From NCBI GenBank assembly GCA_003118195.1, contig BEXV01000296.1, forward strand, positions 155,374 to 205,558: DNA of 50,185 nt, written 5' to 3'. Below, piece by piece: positions 12,831 to 24,100 of the stretch. A program made the translations under genes and the position numbers. The stretch is from Hemicentrotus pulcherrimus (Eukaryota > Echinodermata > Echinoidea > Camarodonta > Strongylocentrotidae). Every line of letters begins with the position of its first letter. The stretch's first letter is position 1. The notes below the pieces were generated by a model. That model saw nothing but the letters and a program-made list of their open reading frames with translations. It made no database searches and was not told the origin of the DNA.

Positions 12831-14263
12831 GGTGTGATTAGATAATAATTGATAAATCCCAAAACAAGGCTTGTTATTTTTTTTAACGCCATGTACCTTT
12901 CCCAAATAAGGAACAATATCACTGATTATTAGCAGAATGAAAGAGAATTACCAGAACTTCATGGTTGCTGTACATTCTATACTATCTGCTGGGAAATCAC
13001 ATCAGTGCAAAAAGAAGCAAAAATGGGATGAAATTGGCACCTGCAATTTTTTAAACAAAATATCGTAGTCTGGATCTGAAAAAGCATGTGATAACGTTGG
13101 GTACTCTTTATTTATTTGAGAAGATCTGAAAATATGTATAGCTCTTGGTATCAATTCATGCATTATACTATTGAATATTGTTGAATAGAAACTCATCTTT
13201 TCTACTATGTTGAGTGTTTATTGAAATTTAGATGTTGCTATGGCTATTCAATTAATCTTAGAAAGTTCACTTGGCAATGGCATAGAAGGCAAATTTGACA
13301 GATACAATTGCACTATTCCTACAGCATGCTGTATTGATTCTAAGATGTGCCCCTGATTCATGTGAGATAAAGTTTATGCCTTCTACATGTAATGTATTCA
13401 GTTTATTTTCATGTACACGTACATTTGTTTTGAATTGATTTAAAAAAAGTTCATTTCTAATTTCAATTATTTACATGTAGGAAGGATAAAATCAGTAGAA
13501 AATAATGTTTACAATTGTACATAACCCTTAAAAAAGGGATAGTTGTACCCTTTACAAGTTTGTGCATTGGGCATTATACCTGTACATGTACATGTATACA
13601 TACATTTGAATACAGGGTGTGTTTTTTAAAGTTAGGATCCTATTGGCTGACAACGATTCCTGTGACACTCGACATTTTGTTTACCACATATTCACCTCCA
13701 AATTCAGTATTTACCATGTGCCATTATATTTCATACTTGGCCTGTGGCCTTGGTGAAATGGAATAGTTGTGTGGGAAATTCTGAATTTGTCAGTTATATT
13801 AATCCTTTGAGCATTCAATATTTGTTTGATGTGGACTCTTCCTTTGAGTTTTGAAGTTTAATATGGTCACAGCTTTCCTGAGAGAAGTGAAGTGAACAGT
13901 GCTGCAGAAAGAAGGATAGTGCAAGCAAAATATCATTCCATTCTTACTGTAAACATTTGAAAAGTACTCTGAAAAGAATTCCTTTCTTACCGTACCGGAA
14001 ACCATTTTTCTCTCCCAAGATTTTGTATTGCACTTGGGCAGTCAAGTGTAAGAGCTTAGGCGCAAAGTCTATATTTGTTATCCGTAAAAATATAATTTTA
14101 ATCCTTTTATTCAGTGAAATTTTCTTGCTTTTTATACACTTTGCAAAGTCTGTGCAGACCTGCTGTGGATAATGTACAAGGCTTAGTTTTAGACTTTTAT
14201 ATCCACATTAAGTATGCAAGACACAGTACATACATGTACATGTATACAAAGTTTTTAAGTCAA
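12831..14263. other. Non-coding, nothing recognised
   Basis: AT-rich with scattered ACATGTA words. Open frames are short and not recognisable. Confidence 0.5.
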
Positions 14264-14792
14264 NNNNNNNNNNNNNNNNNNNNNNNNNNNNNNNNNNNNN
14301 NNNNNNNNNNNNNNNNNNNNNNNNNNNNNNNNNNNNNNNNNNNNNNNNNNNNNNNNNNNNNNNNNNNNNNNNNNNNNNNNNNNNNNNNNNNNNNNNNNNN
14401 NNNNNNNNNNNNNNNNNNNNNNNNNNNNNNNNNNNNNNNNNNNNNNNNNNNNNNNNNNNNNNNNNNNNNNNNNNNNNNNNNNNNNNNNNNNNNNNNNNNN
14501 NNNNNNNNNNNNNNNNNNNNNNNNNNNNNNNNNNNNNNNNNNNNNNNNNNNNNNNNNNNNNNNNNNNNNNNNNNNNNNNNNNNNNNNNNNNNNNNNNNNN
14601 NNNNNNNNNNNNNNNNNNNNNNNNNNNNNNNNNNNNNNNNNNNNNNNNNNNNNNNNNNNNNNNNNNNNNNNNNNNNNNNNNNNNNNNNNNNNNNNNNNNN
14701 NNNNNNNNNNNNNNNNNNNNNNNNNNNNNNNNNNNNNNNNNNNNNNNNNNNNNNNNNNNNNNNNNNNNNNNNNNNNNNNNNNNNNNNNNNNN
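14264..14792. other. Assembly gap (529 N), followed by poly-G
   Basis: Run of N, then about 11 G. Poly-G beside a gap suggests sequencing failure in a homopolymer. Confidence 0.99.
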
Positions 14793-17700
14793 GGGGGGGG
14801 GGGAGAGAAATAATTACATTCTTTTTGTGTATTGTTTTGATGTTTCAAAAATTAAATGAATATTATAATGAAATACATGTACTGTAGGCCTTTAGTGTAT
14901 TTCGATTTTGGACCCTCATGTGCAGAGGTACATGTATGCAGCGATATTAAGGCATCCCATGTGAGAGTATAACCATTAAAATAATGATGTCAAATTTGCC
15001 TTCTTATAGACCATCGTCTAGAGATGAGATGAGATGAAAATTTGTCTAATACATTCTAATTTGTTTTTCATTGTTAATTGTATAACAAATACATCAATCG
15101 TTTGTTTTTGTAATAAGAAATTTAATTTGCCATCAGGGTACATTTATTCCTCTAGTGTTCAGTCTGTCCAGAATTATGTAAAGTTTATATTCTCCCTTTG
15201 ACAATAGACATCCATTATCTCGAAGGTCATGCTGCTGTCTGTACTTTACAGGCTTACATTTTACAATACATGTACCGGTACATGTAGGCCAGTACAGCAG
15301 TGTAGAGAGAGAAAGCGTTCTGTCTAATGAAATTCAATGTGTGGTGCTACGATAGGCTAATGCCAAATGCTAATACGCAACAGATCCACATCATATATGT
15401 ACATGTATATCAGTACATGTCATATTTCATCAAGTTAGCCTCTGGCGAGAGAGGAGTGTTATTTTCGGCATTGGTATAAGCCAATAATCATCTGTTTCTT
15501 TGGCTGAAAATATTTTGTTGATGCCATAGTCTTTGCTCCTCAGACCTTTCGTTTTAATTTATATGGGAGTGTAATTGAGTCTCCTCAGGGACATGGTTAC
15601 ATGTACATGTATATCCCAAAGGAATTATATTTTCATTGTGTGCCCAGCACAGAGGGAAAATATTTTCAAGAGGGGGGTACATGTACATATGTACATGTAA
15701 ATGTAAGTAATTTGAAGTACATCGCTTCGATTGAAAATCATGTTCTACCAAGTAGGCCGAAATATAAAAGGGTGAATTTTAATAGTTCAAGTACTCTGTA
15801 GTCCTTCATTGAAATATTAGCATTTGTATTAATTTGAAACATGTACATGCATTCAATATTCAATTTGGGAGTCTTCTATCAGAATAGTATATTTTGTTTG
15901 TACATGTTAAAACTGTACACATGGTGCATAGCATTTGGGATGTCGCCACTTACCAATATGACTAACAGTGGAGCCATAGAGTTGATTAAATTTAGCCTAT
16001 CTCAGTATCTGTGTACATGTATGTTCTTTATCGGAAACAGAAAGAAAACCAGAGGCTATATGAATTGTACATACAGGCAAAAAATATGTTGACTTTGTTT
16101 CAAATGGTGTTACTGTACATGTGGAGTATGAACTTTTTTTGTCTTCATTTGATACTCCTGTGAAAAGAAGTTGTCAGGTTTTCTCATTAATCGAAAATCA
16201 AAAGTTTTTCACATTTTCACTTTCTTCAAAAGAGCAATCATACATATTATAAACCAATTTATTAATATTCTCTCCTAATTATAGAATGGCATTGAACGTG
16301 ATGTGAGATATATTCAATCTTGCTGATTAAGTAGCATTTTATGGCCCAGTTGGAAACTAAACATCCCTGCAAGAATATTGGCCAATGCATTTTGGACTAC
16401 TCTCTATTCCACCTACATGTACCTAAAGTGTGGTATGCTGTGACGTATGTCGGGCTAATTCAATTTCCATGTAGAGAAGTCGTTATCTCTGAGATGGAAA
16501 GCACATCCACAGACAATCCTTACACAGTAGCAAACATTCCTATTGCTTAATGCACTATATACATGATATGCTCAATATACTTCACATGTATAATATAAAT
16601 ATTACTGTATATACTCTCAGACTCATGCAGTTACAGTATGAGTTTGATTCTACTCACCCCAACATGTTGGAAGTTAGATTAACATAACACTGATTCAAAA
16701 GTGATATTTGTTTGTTACATTGGTCTAATGTGCATTTATGTTTTTTGAAGTTCACAAACATGAATGTGAAATATCCTACTGAATAGATGTACTTTTACAT
16801 GTCGAACAACATATGAGTAATGTAACTCCAATGTTACTTTTGCCAATTTATTACTACATGTAAAAAATCAGGTTGGATAAAGGCTTTTCATGTGTATACC
16901 TCATGAAGCTTTTCACTCATTATTATATTGTGTGAGTATCATTGGTATGAGTGTGTATCAGAGCCAAAAATAGAATTGAGAATTAGGACAGGTGTCTAAT
17001 AAACCTACTACATGTCAATATCAGATGAGATAAGTTACATGTACATATTTATATATGTAGAGTGTGTACATGTATATGATGCAGGCATGTTGACATAGGT
17101 GCCCTAGAAAGATATGACTAAAAGTTAATGAAAAAATTTCAACTGATAAATAAAGCTTTACAGTTGTTCATGTGTGAGTGAGTGATTCCTCCAAGTTTTG
17201 AAGTAGTGACATAAAACCATATTGAAAAACTTTCTTATAAACAATCGACAGCCAAGTTGGTTTCATGATTAATTGACAATCGTTGAATTATATTTTAAAT
17301 TTCTAAAAGGTTTTCTTTGGTAATTCTCATTATTAAAGTCATTAAACCTAAAATGATAACTGAACATTGATTATATTTTGAGAAAATCTGACATCAGGTC
17401 AACGTAATTTAGGAAAGAAAAAAATGCCATTTTGATTTTGCTTTGAATATTTATCATCAAATAATAAATCATTCCCAATAAGGGATTACTGTGAAGTCTG
17501 AATATGCCCTTGATTGGTAAAGAAAACAAGTTTGCTATTTTGATCAACACTCACCGTAGACCATGAGTAAGCACTATGAGTGACTACCGGTACTGTTGAT
17601 ATGTATTTTTATTATTTTTACATTTCTTGGCATAACCTGATACACAACCGATATGTGATATGGATTAGAAAGTGGCGGCGGCTACTGTCTACAATTTAGA

Positions 17701-17850
17701 AACAGTTGCTAATGATGACAAGTCAGTGCAATTCATAGTGACAGTAATTCACACACATAGCAACAAACTGTGTACATTTAAGAGAATGAAACATTGTTAG
17801 CTTGTGAAATTAATTTTAAAGAGAGTAAATATGAAGACTTTGTTCTAGGA
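14793..17850. other. Non-coding, rich in ACATGTA words
   Basis: ACATGTACATGTA-type motifs occur repeatedly, for example near 15271, 15402, 15600, 15680 and 17038. No exon or transposon end recognised. Confidence 0.5.
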
Positions 17851-18473
17851 AAGTCCTAGGAATGCCCTCGGGAATGCCCTAAGAAAGCCTTAGGAATGCC
17901 CTAGGAATGCCCTAAGAAAGCCTTAGGAACGATCTAGGTAGGCCCTAAGAAAGCTTAAGGAATGGACCAGGAAGACCCTAGGAAGGCCCTAGGAAGGGCC
18001 TAGGAATGCCCTAGGAAGGGCCTAGGAAGGCCCTAGGAATGGTCTAGGAATGGTCTAGGACGGCCCTAGAAATGGACTAGGAAGGCACTAGGAATGGTCT
18101 AGGACGGACCTAGGAATGGACTAGGAAGGCCCTTAGAAAGCCTTAGGAAGGCCCTAGGAATGGTCTAGGAATGGTCTAGGAATGCCCTAGGAATGGTCTA
18201 GTAGGCCTAGGAATGCCATAGGAAATGTCTAGGAATGGTCTAGGAATGCCCTAGGAATNGTCTAGGAATGGTCTAGGAATGCCCTAGGAATGGTCTAGTA
18301 GGCCTAGGAATGCCATAGGAAATGTCTAGGAATGGTCTAGGAATGCCCTAGGAATGGTCTAGGAAGGCCCTAGGAATGGACTAGGAAGGCTCTAGGAATG
18401 GTCTAGGAATGTCCTAGGAAGGCCCTAGGAATGGTCTAGGAATGGTCTAGGAATGGCCTAGGAATGCCATGTC
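17851..18473. repeat. 11-bp minisatellite, CTAGGAATGSY units, about 620 bp
   Basis: Tandem CTAGGAATGGT, CTAGGAATGCC and CTAGGAAGGCC units. The array is more degenerate at its left end. A single N at 18259 separates two identical 96-bp segments, so its length is uncertain. Confidence 0.95.
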
Positions 18474-18713
18474 ATAGGAGAATATTGAAGGTTCTCATTT
18501 ATGAATATTTATTAGATGATTGAAGAAAAATGTTTTGTTATCAAGTATGCAAAATGTCCTCTTGACAAGTTGGTTTATAAGTACTAAGAAATATATTCAG
18601 GTCAAATGGTTGAATCACTTGCACCTCTACATGTACATGTACATGTAAGCCTAAGACATTTGCATTGTAAGCTACAGTTTGACACAACTTTACATGTAAT
18701 TATAATGGTTTAA

Positions 18714-19221
18714 AGGTAATACAAAGTTTTGGTATGGGGTCATAAATTTGGTTTAAATGAACATATTGGAAGCATATGCGATCCTAAAATATGCAGTGAT
18801 CGTTGTCCCGGTTGATATCGAGTCTAAAGTTATGAAATTATTAATAACAAACTCGTTATGTTGTGTAGCGCCCTCTCAAGGTCAAGATATTAATTAAGCT
18901 ATAAAACAATGTTTCTTGATTAATTTTGACCGATAAGCTATTCCCGTTAGGTAGGTATATATCACAACTACATATTTTGAAATTTTCAGGGTCACAGCTA
19001 CATGTACCATTGAACGGCCGCATGCGCTATTTGAAATTTATCAAAATTTATCGGGAGTACCGATAAATTTTTATTCTAATTTTTTCTCGAAAGCAGAAGT
19101 GTTTTAGGGGCTAATTTTTTTAGTGCTTACTATACATCCACAGGGGCATCCAAATATATCAAAATTGTAAAGAATCATTATCCACCAAATTTTCAAAATT
19201 TCCCAAAACTTTGTATTACCT
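18714..19221. mobile_element. 508-bp TTAA-flanked MITE
   Basis: Ends AGGTAATACAAAGTTTTGG and its exact reverse complement, each bordered by TTAA (18710-18713 and 19222-19225). A TTAA target fits Kolobok- or piggyBac-like transposons. No coding capacity. Confidence 0.85.
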
Positions 19222-19940
19222 TTAAGGAGGACTTCATGTGAAATATGAAGTCAGTATATCATTTGATATTGATATAGGATGGTGATCATCAGGCTTTGGT
19301 TTGACCTTGTGACCCTGAGCCTTAGCTTTCAATAAGTTCCTGTTGTAGGCTGGCTGCATGGACCACTCCATATCCATGGTTCCTGTTACACTTGTTACGT
19401 ATCTTCACAATCTGTGCCTTATTAGGAATCCTTGTTCTCTGTCCCAATTCTCAAACTGACTTTTTTCCTTCTGTATTGATGACTATACTGTATCTTCTGA
19501 GAATATAAGTTAAACGATGAACATCCACAAACATTAATTTGTTATTAAGACGTATAATATAGAATGAGAGGAATGGATATCAATATTTTTTCTATTAATT
19601 GTTAGCTGGCTCTTGTACCTCTTGTGGGCAGCAGACAAATGGTTCTAAAATGTCATGTTTGATAAAGTTATATCTCTGTATGCATGCTGTTGTATGAGTA
19701 ATTGTGTGTGTATAGTCTTTGCATGCAGTAGTTGTATGTAAGATCTGAAAGTTGAGCTCAAAGGATGAGATTGCAACATGTTTGTCTGAAAACTGTATTA
19801 AAGATTTCCTGTTTGTAGACCTGGAAGTTGATAGTGTTGTTGAGAGAAAAACAGGTCATCAACGTTTTGAGCATAGATGATGACTTGCGACAGGGCAAGT
19901 CAAGTATTAGGAGGATATAGGATGATGAGCATCATAGGAT

Positions 19941-20025
19941 AAGAGAGAGAGGGAGAGGGGGAGAGAAAGAGAGAAAGAAAAAAGAAAGAAAATGAAGAAA
20001 GGGAGAGAGAGAGAAAGAGAGATGG
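19941..20025. repeat. GA-rich low-complexity tract
   Basis: Purine-only (GAGAGAGG/GAAAGA) run. Confidence 0.9.
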
Positions 20026-20166
20026 AGTCCAAAATTCTTTAATATTCTCAAGAAGACTTGATAGTCTATGGTTGCGTTAATTGACCAAATTTTTGCCTAG
20101 ATTCAGGTTTCTCAGACGTCTTTCAGGTAAATTTTGAGGGTAAAAAACGCAAAGCCTTTTTAAAAT

Positions 20167-20202
20167 GTCTTTAGATATGAGCATATGAGCATATCTAAAG
20201 AC
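20167..20202. repeat. Perfect 13-bp stem hairpin
   Basis: GTCTTTAGATATG and CATATCTAAAGAC flank a 10-base loop. Weaker inverted similarity continues outward to about 20118-20235, so it is probably the core of a fold-back element. Confidence 0.7.
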
Positions 20203-20990
20203 GCTAAAAGGTGTGTTTTTAATGTGACATACAGACAGAATCACGATTTTGAGACATGATAAGCGCAAAGCTCCGAGCAACTCTCTGCTTCCTGGGTCAA
20301 ACAGCGCAAAGCAGCTGCGCAGAGACAAGGCCTTTTTTTGAATCGTGAAGAGACAATAAACACGACATCCTAAAAATTACATTCGTACAGTGGGGTTCGA
20401 TATGTACATATCTAGTGGCAAGACCCGATACACGCACCCTATGTGAGCCAGACACAGTCACATGTTTTTGTAGTAGGAGTCAAGAAATAAAAAGACCTCT
20501 ATGAGACATTGTCTCACCAGACATTGTCTCACCAGACAGTTTTGTATAGCAATCTCATACAAGATGTTAATTATGTTATAATTTGCTTGCACAATTTAAA
20601 GCTTATTTTTAGTTCTAGTAATAGAAATCCAATTTGAGTGAAGCTGCCTTATACATTTCAATTATTTATTACTACATGAAGTATGCAAAAATATTAGTTG
20701 TTATCAACCGCCTAACAAAATTACAAGAAGAAGTATGTAGCAAACTAAAAAAACTAGCTGGATTTGTTTTTCTATGGCATATAAAACAAGCTTCCATGAC
20801 TAAAAATATTTGTTTACTCTGTTGTACCACTCAACTAATAAAGTGTTTCATGCATTTTTCTCTGAATTATCAATTCTGTTTAATATGATGCTCTGTGTAT
20901 TACTGATTTCTAATCCTATGTTTTGTGTAAACACAATATCTAAAATGTCTGATCAATTGTTCATTTAAAAAAAAAATATTGATGTTGCAG

Positions 20991-21123
20991 AATGATGAGA
21001 TCTACATTGATGATGCGGCAGGAGGTAGTCCAGCTGAGATGGAAATGTTGAGTGGAGATGGACCTAACGATGTCGTGGGTCCTACTACAGATGATGAAGA
21101 TCTGGAGGGATCAGGCACAAGTA
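20991..21123 (+). CDS. Sdc: Syndecan exon with glycosaminoglycan attachment sites
   Basis: The exon follows a TTGCAG acceptor and ends at a GTAAGT donor (21124). It starts in phase 0 and ends in phase 1. It encodes 44 residues plus one base. The start (NDEIYIDDAA) resembles the YxD-acidic N-terminal segment of SDC2-like syndecans. Two Ser-Gly pairs sit in acidic context (EMEMLSGDG and DEDLEGSGT), the usual signal for heparan sulfate addition. An in-frame ATG pair at 20979 precedes the acceptor, but it is intronic and gives no signal peptide, so it is not taken as the start. Confidence 0.9.
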
Positions 21124-24100
21124 GTAAGTATAGGCCTACCTCTATAGATCTTCTCAAACTACCTGAAGATGCATTGCAGAAAATTTGTGCAATGTTTGCA
21201 TCTACTAACTGTTCAAAGAAAAAAAAAAGAACAAAATCAAGTTTCTTTAATATTGTGAATTAACATCATTACAGTACCCTAGTACCTAAATTGTCACAAT
21301 CTATTTCATATTGAATACTGTTGCCTGACTTTCAAACATTTAAACTAATTTGAATTTATGCATATATCTTTCACATTATTTTTTCCATATTAATTATTAT
21401 GCTAATATGTTTGTAAAACACAATATCCAGGCACCATGTGAATGAATACAAATACAAACACATGTAGCTAGGGCTATAGGGCGATTGCAGAGGCCAACAA
21501 ATCTTTATCTACTACGTCACAACTTTGCAGTGGGTCTTCATAAAACCATACAACATGGCCGCATAATGTAGGAGCAGATGACGCCTGAAGTTTTATACAA
21601 TTTGCGATTTTAGATGAAGGCCACTCAGAGAACAAATTTTGATAATCTATATTTGAAATTACTTTTATAAAGAGTACTGTAAAAGTACAAATATTCGCGG
21701 TACATTAATATAAGAACCAGCTAATATGTTTTGGGGTTGCTCAGCGCGAAATATGAATCGCGCAAAAATAACAGCGTTTTATTCTACTCCCAACACTATA
21801 TGGCTAAGCCAAAACACTGTTTAGTGGGAATATTTTTTTTTTGTTACATGTATGTGTTGTTCTGAAGGTATAGCAGGTAGGGCTCTGCTTGGGTGAGGAG
21901 AGGGGGGGGGGAGGATGGTGCCCTCATGAGCCCCCTTCCTATCAAAAGCTGACTGTCTTTGTAGAATAGCTCAGTCCTGATTGTGAGTAATGAATACTGC
22001 GTTGAGGTCAAGTTTGTTGTAGAGTCGTTGATTTGTATATAGGTTGAGGAAGGAAATAGAATTGGTTTTTCAGATAAGACAGTGTGATGAAAGCTATAGT
22101 CTTTCAGGCTCCATTTCAATTGAAATTGAAGAAATCTAAAATAGGAATGTTAAGTTGTGTACATTAGCAATGCAGCTTTTTTTAAAATTATAGTTTATCT
22201 TTTGGGGGCATAAATCTAGTGTTAGAAGAGATATTGTCTCAGGTGATGATTGAACCGTGAAGCTATGTTTTTGCTTTAGTATGTTTGCAGAAAGTTTGCT
22301 CTGGGAGATTTCCCAGAGCTAACTTTCAAGATTTTTGTACTTTGAAAGATTTAAATAATTTTCTCAACAATACAGAGAATCATTCAGCAGTGTTTAGATG
22401 GAAGTTGTGATTTGACACGACACATATTACTGTGCATAACTGTACCTGTACATAAGTTGAAGGGTAGGGCAAGCGTACAGGATATTTATGTCTGTCAACC
22501 TGCTAAATTGAACTGATTAAAACAATCTCATGAAATACGTTCCTCACTAGAAGTCCATTATCAGTTGCTCTTATGCATGACAGTGTAGCAGCAAAATGAG
22601 TGACATTTGAAGTTAAAGGTCACGTGTGCTTCTACTTATAGAATCAGAGAGGAAGGTGTGGTCAAAGAGGCGGAGTGGGGATGGGAGTGTCACAGTCGTT
22701 TCCTAGGCCTACGTGTAAATTCAATTCACAACATTGGTTCAAACGAAGATTAGACTCCATACTACTTTACATACATATCCAAAACTAAGGTCAACTTCTA
22801 TGAAAAAATAAGGGGGAGGGAGTTGTCCCTGCTATAGCTACTCCTGTTATTTTTCACCTTTTTTTTGCTGTATTAGCACAATAACAGGCAATTCAACTCA
22901 AGTGTGAAAACAGTGGGAAAACTGCTACCCCTGATATTGGAGGGAATACTGGTGCATGGCACCAATGTATTTGTTTTGCTATTCTGCTTGTAGAATCTAA
23001 AGACAAGAGCAGACATAATGAATCTCCTCTTTTGTATAGCTCATATCTTTATACACTGCCAAAGGTATCATGGGAAGTATGTGGAGGAGATTTAGGAGAG
23101 TAAAAAGAGTCTGAATATATCCACTCTTCCAGTTTAATTCAATTCTATGAACTTACTGACCTGTGAATATGGAAGCCATGAAGGGAACAATAGGCCAACT
23201 TATTTCATATTTCCTCACTGATTTTGCATAATAGCGTACCTGCCAATGTATGAAAAAGAGAATTAGGAATTTTTAGCGCGGTATGTCTTCGAAAATTAGA
23301 AATCTGTACCCTTCCTAGGGAAGGCGTTCGCACATGCAGGGGCAATATAACTGGCAATACACGGTAAATCTGTGCATAAAAGGGAATACAAATTCGCTGC
23401 TCAATCATGCAGCCCTTCAACGCACGCAATGAGTGAAATCTCACATCGCGGCATATGATAAAACAAGCTTAATTTGGCTTAAGCAACACACACACACACA
23501 CAAAATAAAAAAATTAATAAAATAGACAAAATGAAATTTTGAAAAAACAGAATATTCCTGATTTTGGGGCCCTAAAAATCCAGAAAAACAGAATATTCTG
23601 GATTATTTGGAAGGGTTGGCAGGTAAAGATGTTCTGAAAATGTATGAGGACACACAGATGAATGTAAATAATATCTAAGGTTCATGAATATTTTCCGTCG
23701 TACAAATGTATGTTTAGACCAAATGAATGAAGAAAAATAATTCAATATGAGTGGGCTGTGGGAAGCGAGCACACTAGGAAGTGGCGATATTAAATCAATC
23801 ACTGATCTACAAATATAAACAAATGATGATTGAAATTCAATTAAAAAATACCTATTGATGGAATGCTTTTACTCTTTGCTTATTTGCTTTTCAGATAATC
23901 TTGAAGATCCAGATGTGTCATTCTCTCCCACAACGGTAAGTAATTTCTATGTCACAAACCTTACTAGGTACTCAAAATTGCTTTCTACAATTTGCATATT
24001 TGCTAGGGCAATTATCCAAAGCAGTATGGAAGAGCATAGAGACAGTGAGAAATACATGTACTGTACATGTAATATGCCCCATATTTCTTTGCAGCTACCA

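Noticed and set aside
14114..14887. Long open frame
   Set aside because: It is open only because it runs across a block of N; likewise 26371-27159 and 39452-40009.
17851..18473. CRISPR-like array
   Set aside because: Units are contiguous 11-bp tandem repeats without unique spacers, in a eukaryotic genome.
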